The position numbers and the translations under genes are program-made. From Zoogloea sp041904905 (GTDB taxonomy: Bacteria > Pseudomonadota > Gammaproteobacteria > Burkholderiales > Rhodocyclaceae), in NCBI RefSeq assembly GCF_041904905.1, contig NZ_JAYRMI010000005.1, forward strand, positions 33,841 through 97,840: a stretch of DNA of 64,000 nucleotides. Reading direction: 5' to 3'. Shown here piece after piece: positions 62,952 through 64,000 of this stretch. The notes below the pieces were generated by a model. It ran no database searches. It had not been told where the DNA came from and saw nothing but the letters and a program-made list of their open reading frames with translations. Numbering within the stretch: the stretch's first letter is position 1; each line of letters opens with the position of its first letter.

Positions 62952-63167
62952 TCAAGACGTTGAGTGGGTAGCTGATCGATCAAAGTGCCCCAGTTTCTTG
63001 ATATCTATGTGGAGCAACTTGCCGGGCGTCTTGCGCTCATGGCGCTGGACGGGTTGCTTCGGTTGTGGGTCACGAGAGCCCGGTCCGACGCAAAAGCCTG
63101 TAGTGCAGGCCGGCAGTACCCGTAGCAAGATAGCTGTGCAGCCACCTGCCCGCACCGGGTGATACAC
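62952..63167 (-). pseudogene. IS481-family transposase remnant
   Basis: The minus-strand frame holds DPQPKQPVQRHERKTPG and LLHIDIKKLGHFDR, the segment around the first catalytic Asp of IS481 transposases, and stops matching right after it. Just upstream, RLLRRTGLS, the expected preceding segment, lies in another frame. Both ends are missing and no inverted repeats are seen. It marks the right edge of the polysaccharide island. Confidence 0.72.
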
Positions 63168-63401
63168 CGAAAAATCCTATTGAACCTTCACATTTAGGAA
63201 GCCAGGGGCGATTCACTCGGTGATTTTGCTGCAGACGCTCGGGTTTGGGCGCTAAATGTGCGGAAATCCTCCCTTGCGTATGCTCAGGGGCACAATTCTG
63301 GGTAATTGAAAAGCTGGAGCGATGCTCACGACGCTAAAATGGCGCGTCGGTAGTCGAGGCCGAAGGGGCGACAAGCCACATGACACTGTGAAAGGATGTG
63401 C
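63168..63401. other. Intergenic region before rfaE1
   Basis: About 230 bp separating the transposase remnant from rfaE1. It presumably contains the rfaE1 promoter, but I see no clear -35/-10 pair and no hairpin of note. Confidence 0.4.
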
Positions 63402-64000
63402 GTGCAAAGCGCTTCTAATCTTAATGTAGGTGGCCCGCGCGTTCTCGTCGTGGGCGATGTAATGCTGGACCGCTACTGGTTCGGCGATGTCGATCGGATC
63501 TCCCCCGAGGCGCCGGTGCCGGTCGTTCGCGTGTCGCGCACCGAAGAGCGACCCGGCGGGGCGTCCAACGTTGCCCGCAACGCCGCTGCGCTGGGTGCCC
63601 GGATGACGCTGCTGTCGGTGGTCGGCCGCGACGAGGCGGGGGCGAGCCTGCGGCGCCTGATGGCCGAGGGCGGCATCGACGCGTCGCTCCACGAGGACGA
63701 GGCCTTCGACACCATCGTCAAGCTGCGGGTCATCAGCCGGCAGCAGCAGCTGCTGCGCATCGACTTCGAGACGGCGCCGTCCCACGAGGTGCTCGCCGCC
63801 AAGCTGGCCGAGTTTGCCGAGCGGGTGGCGGATTGCGACGCGGTGATCCTGTCCGACTACGGCAAGGGTGGGCTGGCGCACATCGGCGAGATGATCCGGC
63901 TGGCCCGGGCTGCCGGCAAGCCGGTTCTGGTGGACCCGAAAGGCGACGATTTCAGCAAGTACGCGGGGGCTACGGTCATCACCCCGAACCGGGCCGAGCT
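63402..64000 (+). CDS. rfaE1: D-glycero-beta-D-manno-heptose-7-phosphate kinase, 3' end outside window
   Basis: PfkB-family kinase of the ADP-heptose pathway for the lipopolysaccharide inner core. The visible 199 codons encode VLVVGDVMLDRYWFGDVDRISPEAPVPVV, the ERPGGASNVARNAAALGA substrate site, RQQQLLRIDFE and ILSDYGKG. The GTG at 63402 has AAAGGA five bases upstream and is preferred; the ATG at 63396 overlaps that site. The C-terminal GAGD catalytic loop, and whether a nucleotidyltransferase domain is fused as in HldE, lie beyond the window. Composition returns to the high-GC backbone here. Confidence 0.93.
   Translation, partial: MQSASNLNVGGPRVLVVGDVMLDRYWFGDVDRISPEAPVPVVRVSRTEERPGGASNVARNAAALGARMTLLSVVGRDEAGASLRRLMAEGGIDASLHEDEAFDTIVKLRVISRQQQLLRIDFETAPSHEVLAAKLAEFAERVADCDAVILSDYGKGGLAHIGEMIRLARAAGKPVLVDPKGDDFSKYAGATVITPNRAE

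Noticed and set aside
62952..63167. Intact small gene of about 71 residues on the minus strand
   Set aside because: Its recognisable part is an internal piece of an IS481 transposase with the upstream part out of frame, so it is debris.

Overview
The window reads as chromosomal DNA of a GC-rich betaproteobacterium, most likely of the order Rhodocyclales. The basis is gene content: the order rplU-rpmA-obg, a nadE-glnB pair, fused MnmC, a PEP-CTERM surface protein with a sigma-54 promoter, and very many c-di-GMP and two-component genes. I cannot name a species. I saw no tRNA, rRNA or CRISPR array.

Layout. 1-9000 (mostly minus strand): obgE (cut by the window edge), rpmA and rplU behind a textbook sigma-70 promoter; an NTF2-like membrane protein; a three-gene operon (PAS-GGDEF-EAL protein, porin, small PstS-like periplasmic protein); glnS. 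9127-16607 (plus): four overlapping or abutting genes for a TonB-type receptor, a YfiR-family periplasmic protein, a hybrid kinase with a CHASE8-like sensor domain, and a REC-PAS-GGDEF-EAL regulator. They look like one trans-envelope signalling chain. 16604-22430 (minus): five overlapping signalling genes (dead-EAL-REC-PAS, small tail-domain protein, HDOD, PAS kinase, REC-HD-GYP). 22577-34310 (plus): crcB, hrpA, a GAF-PAS-GAF hybrid kinase whose PAS domain resembles the FixL heme domain, its REC-EAL partner, a PEP-CTERM protein and a glycosyltransferase. 34356-38249 (minus): EF-G paralogue and SulP transporter. 38541-52204: a 1569-residue hybrid kinase, MFS transporter, FemAB-like acetyltransferase, nadE, glnB, gltX, a glycine-zipper protein and mnmC.

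52205-62933 is a visibly lower-GC surface-polysaccharide island: GT2, Wzm, Wzt with a long C-terminal domain, a 1023-residue double-methyltransferase/coiled-coil protein, an ankyrin lipoprotein, GT2, GT4 and a sugar epimerase. A frameshifted IS481 transposase remnant and then rfaE1 follow. The best candidate for an undescribed system is here. The methyltransferase protein carries ten copies of a K-x-W-L-E-x-Q-W motif spaced at 28 residues (four heptads), with one 21- and one 39-residue interval, and ends in a short basic-aromatic tail. Beside an ABC exporter whose ATPase has a presumed glycan-recognition domain, it looks like a chain terminator and molecular ruler analogous to WbdD, but built from a different, regular tryptophan repeat.

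A second theme is c-di-GMP turnover. All three GGDEF domains in the window have altered active sites, while their EAL domains and one HD-GYP domain look intact, so the encoded output appears to be c-di-GMP hydrolysis.
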